Shown here one piece after another: positions 25,354 to 34,299 of a DNA stretch of 64,000 bases (within the stretch, counting starts at the first letter, position 1; each line of letters opens with the position of its first letter). The notes beneath the pieces were generated by a model, which searched no databases, was not told the origin of the DNA, and saw only the letters and a program-made list of their open reading frames with translations. Source of the stretch: Streptomyces tuirus (GTDB lineage: Bacteria > Actinomycetota > Actinomycetes > Streptomycetales > Streptomycetaceae); NCBI RefSeq assembly GCF_014701095.1, contig NZ_AP023439.1, forward strand, positions 3,460,001 through 3,524,000, written 5' to 3'. Made by a program: the position numbers and the translations under genes.

Positions 25354-27168
25354 TTACTTCACGATCGTGATGCGGTCCGCCTTCGGCGGCGCGATCGGGT
25401 TCGACGCCGAGGAGTTGGCCGTCAGGTACTGCTCCAGAGCCGTCAGGTCGTCGCTGCCGACCACGTCGTTCGTGCCCTGCCCGAGGGTCGGGAATCCGTC
25501 GCCGCCGCCCGCGAGGAAGCTGTTCGTCGCGACGCGGTAGGTGGCGGCCGGGTCGATGGCCGAGCCGTTCAGCCTGATGCTGTCCGTGACCACCCGGTCG
25601 GCACCGGACTTGGTGAGGTCCAGCGTGTAGGTGAGGCCGGACGAGACCTGGAGGACCTTCGGGGCCGCCGCGTTCGGGCCGGACACCTGCTCCTTGAGCA
25701 CCTGGATGACCTGCGCTCCCGTGAAGTCCTGGAGGTTCACGGTGTTCGCGAACGGCTGGACCGTGAAGCCCTCGGCGTAGGTGACGACCCCGTCGCCCTC
25801 ACCGGCCTTGGCGGCGTAGGTCAGCGGGGCGCGGATACCGCCCGGGTTCATCAGCGCCAGGTCGGTCTCCGGGTCGAGCTGCTTGCCGTGGGCGAGCTGG
25901 GCGTCGGCGATGAGGTCGCCGAGCGGGGACTCGCTGCCGGTGTTGCCGATGTCGCCGGAGATGTAGCCGATCGGCTTGTTGCCGATGGGCGCGGCCAGGG
26001 CGTTCCACTTGCTGATCAGCTCGGTCATGTCGGGCGCCTTGGGGACGTCCCGGGTGACCACGCGGTTCGCGGACTTCACGGCCGTACGGGCGATGTCGCC
26101 GGTCTTCCGGTCGTAGGTCAGCGTGGTGTCGGTGTAGAGGCGGCCGAAGGACGCGGCCGAGGTGACCATGCGGGGCTTGCCCGCCGGGTCGGCGATGCTG
26201 CACACGTACGCGTTGTGGGTGTGGCCGGTGACCAGCGCGTCCACCTGCGGCGTGACGTTCTTGGCGATGTCGACGATCGGGCCGGAGATGCCGTCGCCGG
26301 CGCCCGGGGAGTCACAGTCGTAGTTGTACGACGTCGACGCCGGGAAGCCGCCCTCGTGGAGGAGGGCGACGATCGACTTCACGCCCTGCTTCTGCAGCAC
26401 CTTGGCGTACTTGTTGATCGTCTCGACCTCGTCCTTGAAGGACAGGCCCTTGACGCCCTCGGCGGAGACGATGTCCGGGGTGCCCTCCAGGGTCACTCCG
26501 ATGAAGCCGACCTTGACGCCGTTCTTCTTCCACACCCAGTAGGGCTTGAGGATCGGCCTCTCGGTCTTCTCGTCGAGGACGTTGGCCGCCAGGTAGGGGA
26601 AGTCGGCGCCCTTGAACTTCTCGTCCGCGTAGCAGCCGTCCTTCGGGTGGCAGCCGCCGTTCTGCAGGCGGGCCAGCTCCTTGGCCCCCTCGTCGAACTC
26701 GTGGTTGCCGACGGAGGTGACGTCGAGGTCGAGCTTGTTCAGCGCCTCGATGGCCGGCTCGTCGTGGAACAGCCCGGAGATCAGCGGGGAGGCGCCGACC
26801 ATGTCGCCGCCGGCCGCCGTGATGGAGTACTTCTCGCCCTTGCGGGCCTGCCGCAGATGCGTGGCGAGGTACTCGACACCACCGGCGTCGATGGTCTTCG
26901 TCGTCCCGTCGGCCTGCGTCTCGGTGACCCGGCCGGAGGAACCGGCCGGCGGCTCGAGGTTGCCGTGCAGGTCGTTGAACGACAGCAGCTGCACGTCCTG
27001 GTAGCGGCCGTACCCGCCCTTGTGCTCCTCGCCGGCACTGGCCGAACCGGGCAGCGCCGCGGCGGCCAGCGCGCCGACGGTGACGACACCGGCGGTGAGA
27101 GCGACGAAACGGTTCGTACGACGTCTGCGGCGCTCCTGGTGCGCCGACGCCGGTGAAGTGGCTGGCAT
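25354..27168 (-). CDS. Secreted 5'-nucleotidase / 2',3'-cyclic phosphodiesterase
   Basis: 604 residues. A signal peptide with an Arg-rich n-region (RRRRRTNRF) ends near ALPGSASA. The metallophosphatase domain has the dinuclear metal motifs NDLHGNLEP, GGDMVGASP, GNHEFDEG, LLHEGG and GHTHNAY. The C-terminal substrate-binding domain has LMNPGGIRAPL and TNSFLAGGGDGFP. It releases phosphate from extracellular nucleotides, consistent with the phosphate genes further right. No LPXTG anchor is present. ATG 27168 is chosen because it places the basic n-region at the start; the frame is open far upstream but overlaps mshD. Confidence 0.92.
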   Translation of the reverse strand: MPATSPASAHQERRRRRTNRFVALTAGVVTVGALAAAALPGSASAGEEHKGGYGRYQDVQLLSFNDLHGNLEPPAGSSGRVTETQADGTTKTIDAGGVEYLATHLRQARKGEKYSITAAGGDMVGASPLISGLFHDEPAIEALNKLDLDVTSVGNHEFDEGAKELARLQNGGCHPKDGCYADEKFKGADFPYLAANVLDEKTERPILKPYWVWKKNGVKVGFIGVTLEGTPDIVSAEGVKGLSFKDEVETINKYAKVLQKQGVKSIVALLHEGGFPASTSYNYDCDSPGAGDGISGPIVDIAKNVTPQVDALVTGHTHNAYVCSIADPAGKPRMVTSAASFGRLYTDTTLTYDRKTGDIARTAVKSANRVVTRDVPKAPDMTELISKWNALAAPIGNKPIGYISGDIGNTGSESPLGDLIADAQLAHGKQLDPETDLALMNPGGIRAPLTYAAKAGEGDGVVTYAEGFTVQPFANTVNLQDFTGAQVIQVLKEQVSGPNAAAPKVLQVSSGLTYTLDLTKSGADRVVTDSIRLNGSAIDPAATYRVATNSFLAGGGDGFPTLGQGTNDVVGSDDLTALEQYLTANSSASNPIAPPKADRITIVK

Positions 27169-27324
27169 ACGCCCCCCTGTGGGTCTGCTGTCGGTTTTGC
27201 TCGGACGGTGTTGCCGTCCGGCGCAGCCTAGAGTCAACGCGCGTAGCGCGACAGGGGTTTCGTGGTTACGTCTGGGTTGCTTCTTGCCGCCGATTTGCCG
27301 GTGGCGCCCCGTACCCTCGTACGC

Positions 27325-28251
27325 ATGACCAGCGACGACACCGTACGACCCGGACGCCCCCGCTCGATCGAGACCCTGACCGCGCTCTCCACGGAGCAGA
27401 CCGAGGCCGTGCTCGGACTGCTCGACGAGGCGGCCGGGGCCGACGGGCAGCAGGCGGTGTCCGAACAGGGCCGGTTGCAGTTGCGCGGCGGGGAGCGGGA
27501 GGGCGTGTCCCATCTGCTGCTCACCGTCGGCGGGGAACTTGTCGGTTACGCCCAGCTGGAGGACACGGACCTGGTGGAGCCGCCGGCCGCCGAGCTGGTC
27601 GTGCACCCCGGGCACCGCGGGCACGGGCACGGGCGGGCGCTCGGCTCGGCGCTGCTGGCGGCCTCCGGCAAGCGGCTGCGGGTGTGGGCGCACGGCGGGC
27701 ACTCCGCCGCCCGGCATCTCGCGCAGGTCCTCGGCCTGACCCTCTTCCGTGAACTGCGCCAGATGAGGAGGCCGTTGACCGGCTTCGACGCACCCGAGCC
27801 GGTGCTCCCCGAGGGCGTCACCGTCCGCACCTTCGTCCCCGGCAAGGACGACGCGGCCTGGCTCGCGGTGAACGCCGCCGCCTTCGCCCACCACCCCGAG
27901 CAGGGCTCCCTCACCCAGCGCGACCTCGACGACCGCAAGGCCGAGCCGTGGTTCGACCCGGAGGGCTTCTTCCTCGCCTTCCGCGGCGGCGAACTCGTGG
28001 GCTTCCACTGGACCAAGGTGCACGCCGAGGAGGGCCTGGGCGAGGTCTACGTCCTCGGCGTCGGCCCCGGCGCGCAGGGCGGCGGCCTCGGCAAGTCCCT
28101 GACCACGATCGGGCTGCGGCACCTGGCGGGGCGGGGGCTGCCGACGGCGATGCTGTACGTCGACGCCGACAACAAGGCGGCGGTGTCGGTGTACGAGCGG
28201 CTGGGCTTCACCACGCACGAGGTGGACCTGATGTACCGGACGGAGACCTGA
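27325..28251 (+). CDS. mshD: Mycothiol synthase
   Basis: 308 residues with two tandem GNAT domains. The C-terminal one has the acetyl-CoA loop VLGVGPGAQGGGLGKSLTTI and ends in LGFTTHEVDLMYR, typical of MshD. It acetylates Cys-GlcN-Ins with acetyl-CoA to complete mycothiol, the actinobacterial redox buffer. ATG 27325 matches the usual N-terminus; an upstream ATG-free extension is not credible. It is divergent from the 5'-nucleotidase gene (about 156-bp intergenic). Confidence 0.92.
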   Translation: MTSDDTVRPGRPRSIETLTALSTEQTEAVLGLLDEAAGADGQQAVSEQGRLQLRGGEREGVSHLLLTVGGELVGYAQLEDTDLVEPPAAELVVHPGHRGHGHGRALGSALLAASGKRLRVWAHGGHSAARHLAQVLGLTLFRELRQMRRPLTGFDAPEPVLPEGVTVRTFVPGKDDAAWLAVNAAAFAHHPEQGSLTQRDLDDRKAEPWFDPEGFFLAFRGGELVGFHWTKVHAEEGLGEVYVLGVGPGAQGGGLGKSLTTIGLRHLAGRGLPTAMLYVDADNKAAVSVYERLGFTTHEVDLMYRTET

Positions 28252-28261
28252 CCTCTCCCGC

Positions 28262-28555
28262 GATGCCGGCCGGTGTGTCCGCCCGGCCGCCGCATCCGGC
28301 CTCGCCGCCCTGGTCCGGCTCCGCGACGACGCCGCCCGCTGGATGCCGGCCCGGGGCGTCACCGGGCAGTGGCGGCCGGGGGAGCTGGACGAGGAACACT
28401 TGCGTGATGGTGGACCGGGCCGCCGCCCCGCCGGGGACGGGGCGGGTGCTGCCGACGGCCGGGGAACGCAGCGTGGCCGAGGCGGGGCTGACCTGGACGC
28501 GTCCGGACTGCCTGGCGGGCGACGCGCAGCTCGACGCCTATGACCGGATGCGCCG
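28262..28555 (+). pseudogene. Decayed GNAT acetyltransferase N-terminal fragment
   Basis: The stretch encodes pieces of a GNAT N-terminus: IRP in one frame, then LAALVRLRDDAARW and QWRPGELDEEHLR in another, after which similarity stops. A third frame near the end reads WTRPDCLAGDAQLDAYDRMR, which may be debris of another protein. Frame changes and the lack of an acetyl-CoA motif show that it is not a working gene. It fills the space between mshD and the ABC operon. The family assignment is from memory of the N-terminal pattern. Confidence 0.5.
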
Positions 28556-28556
28556 C

Positions 28557-29183
28557 CTATGACCGGCTGCGCCGCCGCAGTGGCTCCACCGCGCATACCG
28601 CGCCCAGGATCACGGCCCCGGCCAGCACCACGCCCCAGCGGTCGTGGGCCGCGGCCCACCGTTCGTCCTCGACGGGCACGAACAGCGCCCAGCGCCCGGG
28701 CTGGAACAGCATCGCCAGGAGGGCCGTGGTCAGCAGGCCGATCGCGACCGGGAGTCCGGGCCGGGCGACCTCGCTGAAGCGCACCGCGGCCGCCGCGCCG
28801 GTCACCGCCAGGGCGCAGGCGGCCCCGGCTTCGAGGGTGATGTCGCCGACCGGGGGCCGTACGTACGGCGGCACGAGCAGCAGGGCCACCGTCCACCAGG
28901 CCGCCGCGGCCGGGGCGGCCAGGGCGACGCGCAGGGCGGTCCGGACCGGGCGGGGGGTCGGTACGGCGGCGGTGGTGTGCCGGGCCGGGTCGTCCAGGAG
29001 GAAGGCCAGGCCCACCGCGAAGGCGAGGATCGCGGCCCGCAGCAGGTACAGGGAGAGCCGTTCCGCGCTCTCACCGGTCCGGGTCAGCGCGGTGAGCAGC
29101 CATCCCGCCGCCCCGGCCGCGCCGACCGCTCCCCACGGCAGTGTCCGGTGGACGGGGAGCACCAGGTGCCGGGTCAGGAGCAC
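28557..29183 (-). CDS. Integral membrane protein, last gene of the ECF/ABC operon
   Basis: 208 residues with about six membrane helices (WGAVGAAGAAGWLLTAL, YLLRAAILAFAVGLAFLL, VALAAPAAAAWWTVALLLV, GLLTTALLAMLF, and a final WGVVLAGAVILGAVCAVEPL). It begins at a GTG inside the end of the preceding permease gene (10-bp overlap) and is therefore translationally coupled. It is probably a membrane subunit of the ABC exporter encoded upstream. Confidence 0.75.
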   Translation of the reverse strand: MLLTRHLVLPVHRTLPWGAVGAAGAAGWLLTALTRTGESAERLSLYLLRAAILAFAVGLAFLLDDPARHTTAAVPTPRPVRTALRVALAAPAAAAWWTVALLLVPPYVRPPVGDITLEAGAACALAVTGAAAAVRFSEVARPGLPVAIGLLTTALLAMLFQPGRWALFVPVEDERWAAAHDRWGVVLAGAVILGAVCAVEPLRRRSRS

Positions 29184-30685
29184 TTGTCCTCCCCGTCGGG
29201 CTCGGGCAGGTCCAGCAGCTCGGCGGCCCGGGCGGCGGTGATCTTCGGCGCGGTCAGTTCGCGCCACCGGTCCTTGACCCGTGCGCCGGCCTCGCCCCGG
29301 GGCAGGTCGAGCAGTGCGCGCAGCACCTCGGTCTGGGCCACGGTCATGGACAGCCCGTCCGTGGGCTGGAGCACCATGGCGGAGCCGGTGATGCTGTCGT
29401 CGAGCCGGACGCGGCGCAGCGCGTCGAGCGGGTCCGGCTCCCAGCCCACGGCCAGCCACATCAGGGGGACGATGCGGGCGTCGCAGATCGAGGTCGCGGC
29501 CTTCTCGTCGCCCGCGATCAGCACACCGGCCACGGCGGCGGAGAACTCGGGAACGCGGTTGCCGCCCCACTGGGTGCCCACCGTCACCTCGTGCGGACGC
29601 TCCAGCGGCATCAGGGCGCCGTCGCCGGAGAGGCCGTAGCGCGCCTCGACCCGCTGCCGTACGACGACGTCCTGCTCGTGGGCGGCGCCCCCGGCCAGGG
29701 AGCGGACCCGGTCCACCACCGCGGCCCAGTCGGCGACCCGTGGCCCCCACTCGGGGAACGCGCAGTAGGTGGAGCCGTCCCGGCGGACGCAGGACTGCAG
29801 CTGCTCGGGGTGCACGGTGGCGCGTTCGCGTGCCTCGACCAGCCGGGGGGAGTCGCCGCCCGACTGGGCCACTGCGCCGACCAGCGTCATGGCGAGCGCT
29901 CCGGCGGTACCGGCCAGGACGGCCGGCTTGCGGCCACCGGCGGCCAGGACCGCCACCAGGCCGAGGAGCAGGGCCAGTCCGGCGAGGTACAGGGCGTGCC
30001 AGCCGGCGGGCCGGCCCATCAGGTCGGAGGGCAGCGTGTTGCTCGTGAACTCGCCGACGGCCGGCAGCAGCCAGCGGCTCGCGTCGTCGCTCATGCCCCA
30101 GAAGGCGAACAGGAAGAGCCCGAACACGACCAGCAGCGGGGCCGCGAGGACCGATCTCACCAGCCCGGCCATGAGCAGCCCGGCCAGTCCGAGCAGCAGC
30201 ACCGTCAGCGGCCCGACGAGCAGTTCGCCCACCGACCCCTGCCCGATCGCCCCGGGCCGCAGTGCCTCCCGGCCGAACTGCCCGGCCACGCACACGGCGG
30301 TGACCAGGGCCGGGGCCAGGACCGACAGGGCGTGGGCGACCGTGCGGCACCAGTGCGGGAGCGGCAGCACCGCGAAGTGCCGCTCCGTGCCGTGCCGTCG
30401 GGAGCGCAGGGCGGCCTGGTTGACGGACAGCAGGACGGCGAGGCCGACCAGCATCGGGGCGTCCTGGGTGGCGCGGTCCGCGTCCTGGAGGGCCGGGTAG
30501 TCGCCCCAGGCCCTGCCGGCCCGCCACACGGTCCAGCCGACGTAGGCGGCGAAGGCGAGCAGCACCGGAATCCGGGTCAGCAGCCGGCGGGACTCGAACA
30601 GGGCAAGGGCGAGCACGGCCTGGAAGGGCCCGCCGGGCTCGTTCCGTGTCCCGGGAGCGAGCGGCTTCTCCACGACCGTGGTCAT
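29174..30685 (-). CDS. ABC-2-like transporter membrane protein
   Basis: 503 residues. The N-terminal half has six or so membrane helices arranged as in ABC-2 permeases (ESRRLLTRIPVLLAFAAYVG, then AVLLSVNQAALRSRRHGTER). The C-terminal ~200 residues are a soluble, probably external domain (VHPEQLQSCVRRDGSTYCAF with two Cys). ATG 30685 overlaps the stop of the ATPase gene by four bases. The unusual C-terminal extension sets it apart from simple six-helix permeases. Substrate unknown. Confidence 0.8.
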   Translation of the reverse strand: MTTVVEKPLAPGTRNEPGGPFQAVLALALFESRRLLTRIPVLLAFAAYVGWTVWRAGRAWGDYPALQDADRATQDAPMLVGLAVLLSVNQAALRSRRHGTERHFAVLPLPHWCRTVAHALSVLAPALVTAVCVAGQFGREALRPGAIGQGSVGELLVGPLTVLLLGLAGLLMAGLVRSVLAAPLLVVFGLFLFAFWGMSDDASRWLLPAVGEFTSNTLPSDLMGRPAGWHALYLAGLALLLGLVAVLAAGGRKPAVLAGTAGALAMTLVGAVAQSGGDSPRLVEARERATVHPEQLQSCVRRDGSTYCAFPEWGPRVADWAAVVDRVRSLAGGAAHEQDVVVRQRVEARYGLSGDGALMPLERPHEVTVGTQWGGNRVPEFSAAVAGVLIAGDEKAATSICDARIVPLMWLAVGWEPDPLDALRRVRLDDSITGSAMVLQPTDGLSMTVAQTEVLRALLDLPRGEAGARVKDRWRELTAPKITAARAAELLDLPEPDGEDKCS

Positions 30686-31542
30686 GCCGCCACCTCCGCT
30701 CCGGCGTCGTCGAGCGTGAGCAGGTAGCCGTCCTCCAGGGTGGGTTCGAGCAGGTCGGCGCCGGACGGCGGGTCCCCCACGTTGCGGAAGGTCCCGGTGC
30801 CGGTGCGCCAGCCCGCCTTCGCGCCCGGGTCCCGCTCGGTGCTGCTCCACACGCGCCCGGCGGCCCGCGCGGTCAGCTCGGCCGGGGTGCCCTCGAAGCG
30901 CACGCGCCCTCCGGCCATGACGATGACGCGGTGGCAGAGCATCGCCACGTCCTCCGTCTGGTGGGTGGACAGCAGGACCGTCCGCCCCTCACCCGCTGTG
31001 GCGATCAACTCCCGGAAGCGCATGCGCTGTTCGGGGTCCAGCCCCACGGTCGGCTCGTCGAGGACCAGGAACCCGGGCCCGCCGACCAGGGCGGCCCCCA
31101 GGGCGACGCGCTGCCGCATCCCGCCGGACAGCTTGCGGATCCGCTTGCCCCGCACGTCCGCCAGGCCGACCTCGTCGAGCACCCGCCGCACCTCCCGGTG
31201 CCGGGCGCCCCGGTCGGTCATCTCCTTGAGGATCGCCACGTAGTCGACGAACTCGAAGGCGGTGAAGTCCGGGTGGAAGCCCGGCGTCTGCGGCAGATAG
31301 CCCAGCCGGCGCCGCACCTCCTGGCGGCCGCGGGCGGTGCCCGGGTCGTGCCCGAGGACGGTGAAGGCCCCCCGGTCGGCGGGCAGGGCCGTGGCGAGCA
31401 CCCGCAGCAGCGTGGTCTTTCCGGCGCCGTTGGGGCCGAGCAGCCCGGTGACGCCGGCGGTCAGCCGCAGCGACACGTCGTCGAGGGCCCGGGTGCCGCC
31501 GTAGCGGAGGCTCAGCCCGGAGGCGGACACGGTCGGGGTCAT
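30682..31542 (-). CDS. ABC transporter ATP-binding protein of the ECF-controlled operon
   Basis: 286 residues with Walker A GPNGAGKTTLL, signature KLSGGMRQRVALGAALVG, Walker B FLVLDEPTVGLDPEQ and the switch His in LLSTHQTEDV. The layout matches exporter-type ATPases of the drug/lantibiotic family, with a C-terminal extension after residue 220. Both ends overlap neighbouring genes by four bases. It pairs with the membrane proteins encoded downstream. Confidence 0.9.
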   Translation of the reverse strand: MTPTVSASGLSLRYGGTRALDDVSLRLTAGVTGLLGPNGAGKTTLLRVLATALPADRGAFTVLGHDPGTARGRQEVRRRLGYLPQTPGFHPDFTAFEFVDYVAILKEMTDRGARHREVRRVLDEVGLADVRGKRIRKLSGGMRQRVALGAALVGGPGFLVLDEPTVGLDPEQRMRFRELIATAGEGRTVLLSTHQTEDVAMLCHRVIVMAGGRVRFEGTPAELTARAAGRVWSSTERDPGAKAGWRTGTGTFRNVGDPPSGADLLEPTLEDGYLLTLDDAGAEVAA

Positions 31543-32375
31543 ACGGCACGTCCCTGGAAGAGGTCGAATCGGTCACGGAGCAGGAAGAGCAGCCCGGCGG
31601 CGAGCGCGGCGACCACCGCCGCCACGCCCTGCCCGGCCGGGGTGAACGGCGCGAGCGGCACGTCGGCGCCCGTCCGCACCGCGTCGGCGGTCAGCAGCAG
31701 CCCGACCCACGCCCCGCCGACCAGGGACGGTGCGAGCACCGGCCCGAGCCGGGGCGTCAGCGCGAGCCCGGTCGCGGTGAGCGCCAGCGCGGGCAGCAGC
31801 CAGGCCAGGCCGCGCAGTCCGTAGGCGGGCAGGGCGAGGGTCGCCAGCCCGTTCAGACCCAGCGCCACACCCAGCACGGCCACCGTCCGGATCATCAGCA
31901 GCCGGAACCCGTGCATCGGCGCGACGACGGTCATCTCGTACGTCGGGTCCAGCGCGGGTCCGTACGACAAGGCCACCCCCGCCAGCGGCAGCAGCGGCGC
32001 GAGGGCCAGGAACAGGGTGGGGAACTCCCCGCCGCGCACGGCGTGCCCGGCCCCCACGCTCAGGAGCAGCACGGCGACGACGGCCCCGAGCCAGGACCGG
32101 CGCAGCACGGGCGTCGCCGCCAGCAGCCGCGCGGTGTGCCCGGCGACCCCGATCCGCACCAGCAGCCGCTCCAGGAGCCCCGTCCGGGGGGCGTCCAGCT
32201 CGGCGTCGAGCCTCTCCCACCCGGCGTCGAGGGCGACGGGGTCGCTGACCTCGGCCAGTGCCGCCCGGCACCGGGCGCAGGAGGCCAGATGCGTATCGGC
32301 GGACCAGAGCAGAGGGGCTGCCAGCGCCCCGTGCGCGTAGGCGCGCAGATCCTTCTCGGACACGTGCCAGCTCAT
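31539..32375 (-). CDS. Zinc-finger anti-sigma factor with multi-pass membrane domain
   Basis: 278 residues. The N-terminal cytoplasmic region holds HLASCARC, the H-X3-C-X2-C core of the zinc-binding anti-sigma (ZAS) domain. After about residue 95 there are six predicted membrane helices (LGAVVAVLLLSVGAGHAV, TLFLALAPLLPLAGVALSYG and others). It is encoded between the ECF sigma factor and the ATPase with 4-bp overlaps, so it probably restrains that sigma factor and may sense the transporter or the membrane. Confidence 0.82.
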   Translation of the reverse strand: MSWHVSEKDLRAYAHGALAAPLLWSADTHLASCARCRAALAEVSDPVALDAGWERLDAELDAPRTGLLERLLVRIGVAGHTARLLAATPVLRRSWLGAVVAVLLLSVGAGHAVRGGEFPTLFLALAPLLPLAGVALSYGPALDPTYEMTVVAPMHGFRLLMIRTVAVLGVALGLNGLATLALPAYGLRGLAWLLPALALTATGLALTPRLGPVLAPSLVGGAWVGLLLTADAVRTGADVPLAPFTPAGQGVAAVVAALAAGLLFLLRDRFDLFQGRAV

Positions 32376-32914
32376 GCCAACGCCTCCCGCAACTGCTTGC
32401 GGGCCCGCATCGCCCGCGTCTTGACCGTCCCTGGCGGAATCCCGAGCAGCACGGCCGCCTCACGGGTCGTCAGCCCGTCGATGACGGTCGCCTGCAGCAC
32501 CGCCCGCAGCTCCGGCGACAGCCGGACCAGGGCCCCGGCGAGGTCCCCGTGCTCCACCCCCGCGAGCACGCGTTCCTCCGCCGAGACCTCGTCCCGGTGC
32601 CGCAACCGCGCCAGGGCCTGCCGCAGCCGCCCGCGCGCCCCGTCGCCCCGCAGCGCGTCCACCAGCCGCCGCGACCCGATGCGCCACAGCCACCCGGCCG
32701 CGTCACCGTCCTCCCGGTAGCGGGCGGTGCCCCGCCACACCGCGAGGAAGGTCTCCTGCACGACGTCGTCGACGACCCCGAGGTCGGCGCACCGCCCGCG
32801 CAACCGGGCCCGGAGCCAGGGCGCGTAGCGCCGGTACAGCTCCTCGAAGGCGCGCCGGTCGGCGTCCGCGGCGATGGCCCGCAGCAGCTCCCCGTCGCTT
32901 CTCGTATCGCTCAC
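32372..32914 (-). CDS. ECF (sigma-70 family) RNA polymerase sigma factor
   Basis: 180 residues: region 2 (AFEELYRRYAPWLRARLRGR, VVDDVVQETFLAVWRG) and region 4 (LRAVLQATVIDGLTTREAAV, LGIPPGTVKTRAMRARKQLR). GTG start at 32914. It heads the five-gene operon with its anti-sigma factor next, as usual for ECF systems. Autoregulation is likely, but I could not assign its own promoter in the 33-nt-plus leader with confidence. Confidence 0.9.
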   Translation of the reverse strand: MSDTRSDGELLRAIAADADRRAFEELYRRYAPWLRARLRGRCADLGVVDDVVQETFLAVWRGTARYREDGDAAGWLWRIGSRRLVDALRGDGARGRLRQALARLRHRDEVSAEERVLAGVEHGDLAGALVRLSPELRAVLQATVIDGLTTREAAVLLGIPPGTVKTRAMRARKQLREALA

Positions 32915-32983
32915 GTCTCCTCATCGGGCGGCCCGGTGCGAACGGTTCACGAAAGCACGGTTGACTTTCCGGCCCTCCTTCCA

Positions 32984-33017
32984 CCACCCTTTCACTACTC
33001 AATTAGTGAAAGGGTGG
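32984..33017. promoter_or_regulatory. Perfect 14-bp inverted repeat, operator of the YtrA-type GntR operon
   Basis: CCACCCTTTCACTA and TAGTGAAAGGGTGG are perfect inverted arms separated by six bases. The site ends 8 bp before the GTG of the GntR gene and lies 70 bp from the divergent ECF sigma start. A TTGACT -35-like element is at 32961. Auto-repression by the GntR protein is the natural reading, possibly affecting the ECF operon too. Confidence 0.75.
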
Positions 33018-33025
33018 TTCAAGCA

Positions 33026-33418
33026 GTGGTCGAGTACCGCATCGACCGGCGCAGCGGTGTGGCCACCTACGTCCAGATCGTCCAGCAGACCAAACAGGCC
33101 CTGCGCCTGGGCCTGCTGGAGCCGGGCGACAGGCTTCCCACCGCCCGCGAGGTCGTGGAGGCCACCGCCATCAACCCGAACACGGTGCTCAAGGCCTACC
33201 GGGAGCTGGAGCGCGAGGGCCTGGTCGAGGCCCGCCGGGGACTGGGCACGTTCGTCCGCAAGTCCCTGAGCACCGCCCCCGCCGACTCCCCGCTCCGCGC
33301 GGAACTGGACGCCTGGGCGCTCCGGGCGCGCGAGGCCGGCCTGGAGCGCGAGGACGTGGCCGCCCTCTTCACTTCCGTACTCGACACGCACTTCGCAGAA
33401 TCCAAGGGGGACGCATGA
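33026..33418 (+). CDS. YtrA-subfamily GntR repressor
   Basis: 130 residues: a GntR winged helix (VQIVQQTKQALRLGLLEPGD, LPTAREVVEATAINPNTVLK, YRELEREGLVEARRGLGTFV) followed by only about 50 residues of helical dimerisation tail, as in the YtrA subfamily. YtrA regulators typically control linked ABC exporters, and here the next three genes are an ATPase and two permeases with ATGA overlaps. GTG 33026 gives the conserved VEYRIDRRSG N-terminus; GTG 33014 lies inside the operator. Confidence 0.87.
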   Translation: MVEYRIDRRSGVATYVQIVQQTKQALRLGLLEPGDRLPTAREVVEATAINPNTVLKAYRELEREGLVEARRGLGTFVRKSLSTAPADSPLRAELDAWALRAREAGLEREDVAALFTSVLDTHFAESKGDA

Positions 33419-34299
33419 CCGACACCGCCATCGAGGCGGCGGGGCTGAGCAAGAGGTTCGGGCGACGCCGCGGGCCCGCGCTGGACGGCTGCGCCTTCCG
33501 GCTCCCCGCGGGCAGCGTCTGCGCCGTCACCGGCCCCAACGGCGCCGGCAAGTCCACCCTGCTCGCCCTCGCGGCCGGCCTGCTCCGCCCCACCGAGGGC
33601 ACGATCACCGTGCTCGGCACCACCCCGGCCGCGGCCCGCGAACGGCTCGCCTACGTCGCCCAGAACAAGCCGCTGCACCCCCAGCTCACCGTCGCCGGCA
33701 CCCTGCGGCTGGGCCGCGACCTCAACCCCCGCCGCTGGGACGCCGGGGCCGCCGAGCGGATCGTCGCGGAGGGCGGCCTCGACCCGGACACCAAGATCCG
33801 CGCGCTCTCCGGCGGCCAGCGCACCCGCGTCGCGCTCGCCCTCGCCCTCGGCAAACGCCCCGAACTGCTGCTCCTGGACGAGCCGATGGCCGACCTCGAC
33901 CCGCTCGCCCGCCACCAGCTGACGGCCACACTGATGGCCGACGCCGCCGACCGCGGCACCACGGTTGTCATGTCCTCGCATGTCGTGGCGGAGCTGGAAG
34001 GCTCCTGCGACCACCTGCTGCTGCTCGGCTCGGGCCACGTCCGGCTCGCCGGGCCGCTGGACGACCTGCTCGCCGCGCACACCCTGGTCACGGGCCGGGC
34101 GGGCGAATCCCTGGACCCGCACACCGTGGTCGAGTCCCGCACCACCGGCCGCCAACTGACCGCCCTGGTCCGGCCCTCGGGCCCCCTCGGCGACGGACTC
34201 CAGGGCGACCGGCCCTCCCTGGAGGAGGTCGTCCTGGCCCACCTGCGCTCGCCGGACGCCCCGCCGCTGCGGCTCGATGCGCGGGGGGTCGCCGTATGA
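33415..34299 (+). CDS. ABC transporter ATP-binding protein (YtrA-linked)
   Basis: 294 residues with Walker A GPNGAGKSTLL, signature ALSGGQRTRVALALALG, Walker B LLLLDEPMADLDP and the switch His in VMSSHVVAELE. The Q-loop is YVAQNKPL. A C-terminal domain after residue 220 is typical for ABC-2 exporter ATPases. Overlaps with the GntR gene and permease 1 (ATGA) indicate a coupled operon. Confidence 0.9.
   Translation: MTDTAIEAAGLSKRFGRRRGPALDGCAFRLPAGSVCAVTGPNGAGKSTLLALAAGLLRPTEGTITVLGTTPAAARERLAYVAQNKPLHPQLTVAGTLRLGRDLNPRRWDAGAAERIVAEGGLDPDTKIRALSGGQRTRVALALALGKRPELLLLDEPMADLDPLARHQLTATLMADAADRGTTVVMSSHVVAELEGSCDHLLLLGSGHVRLAGPLDDLLAAHTLVTGRAGESLDPHTVVESRTTGRQLTALVRPSGPLGDGLQGDRPSLEEVVLAHLRSPDAPPLRLDARGVAV

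Noticed and set aside
27169-27324. PHO box upstream of the 5'-nucleotidase
   Set aside because: No tandem GTTCACC-like units could be identified, unlike the clear box before pstS.
25354-28896. Possible 1180-residue 5'-nucleotidase with a long N-terminal extension
   Set aside because: The extension overlaps mshD antisense; the signal peptide begins at the ATG at 27168.
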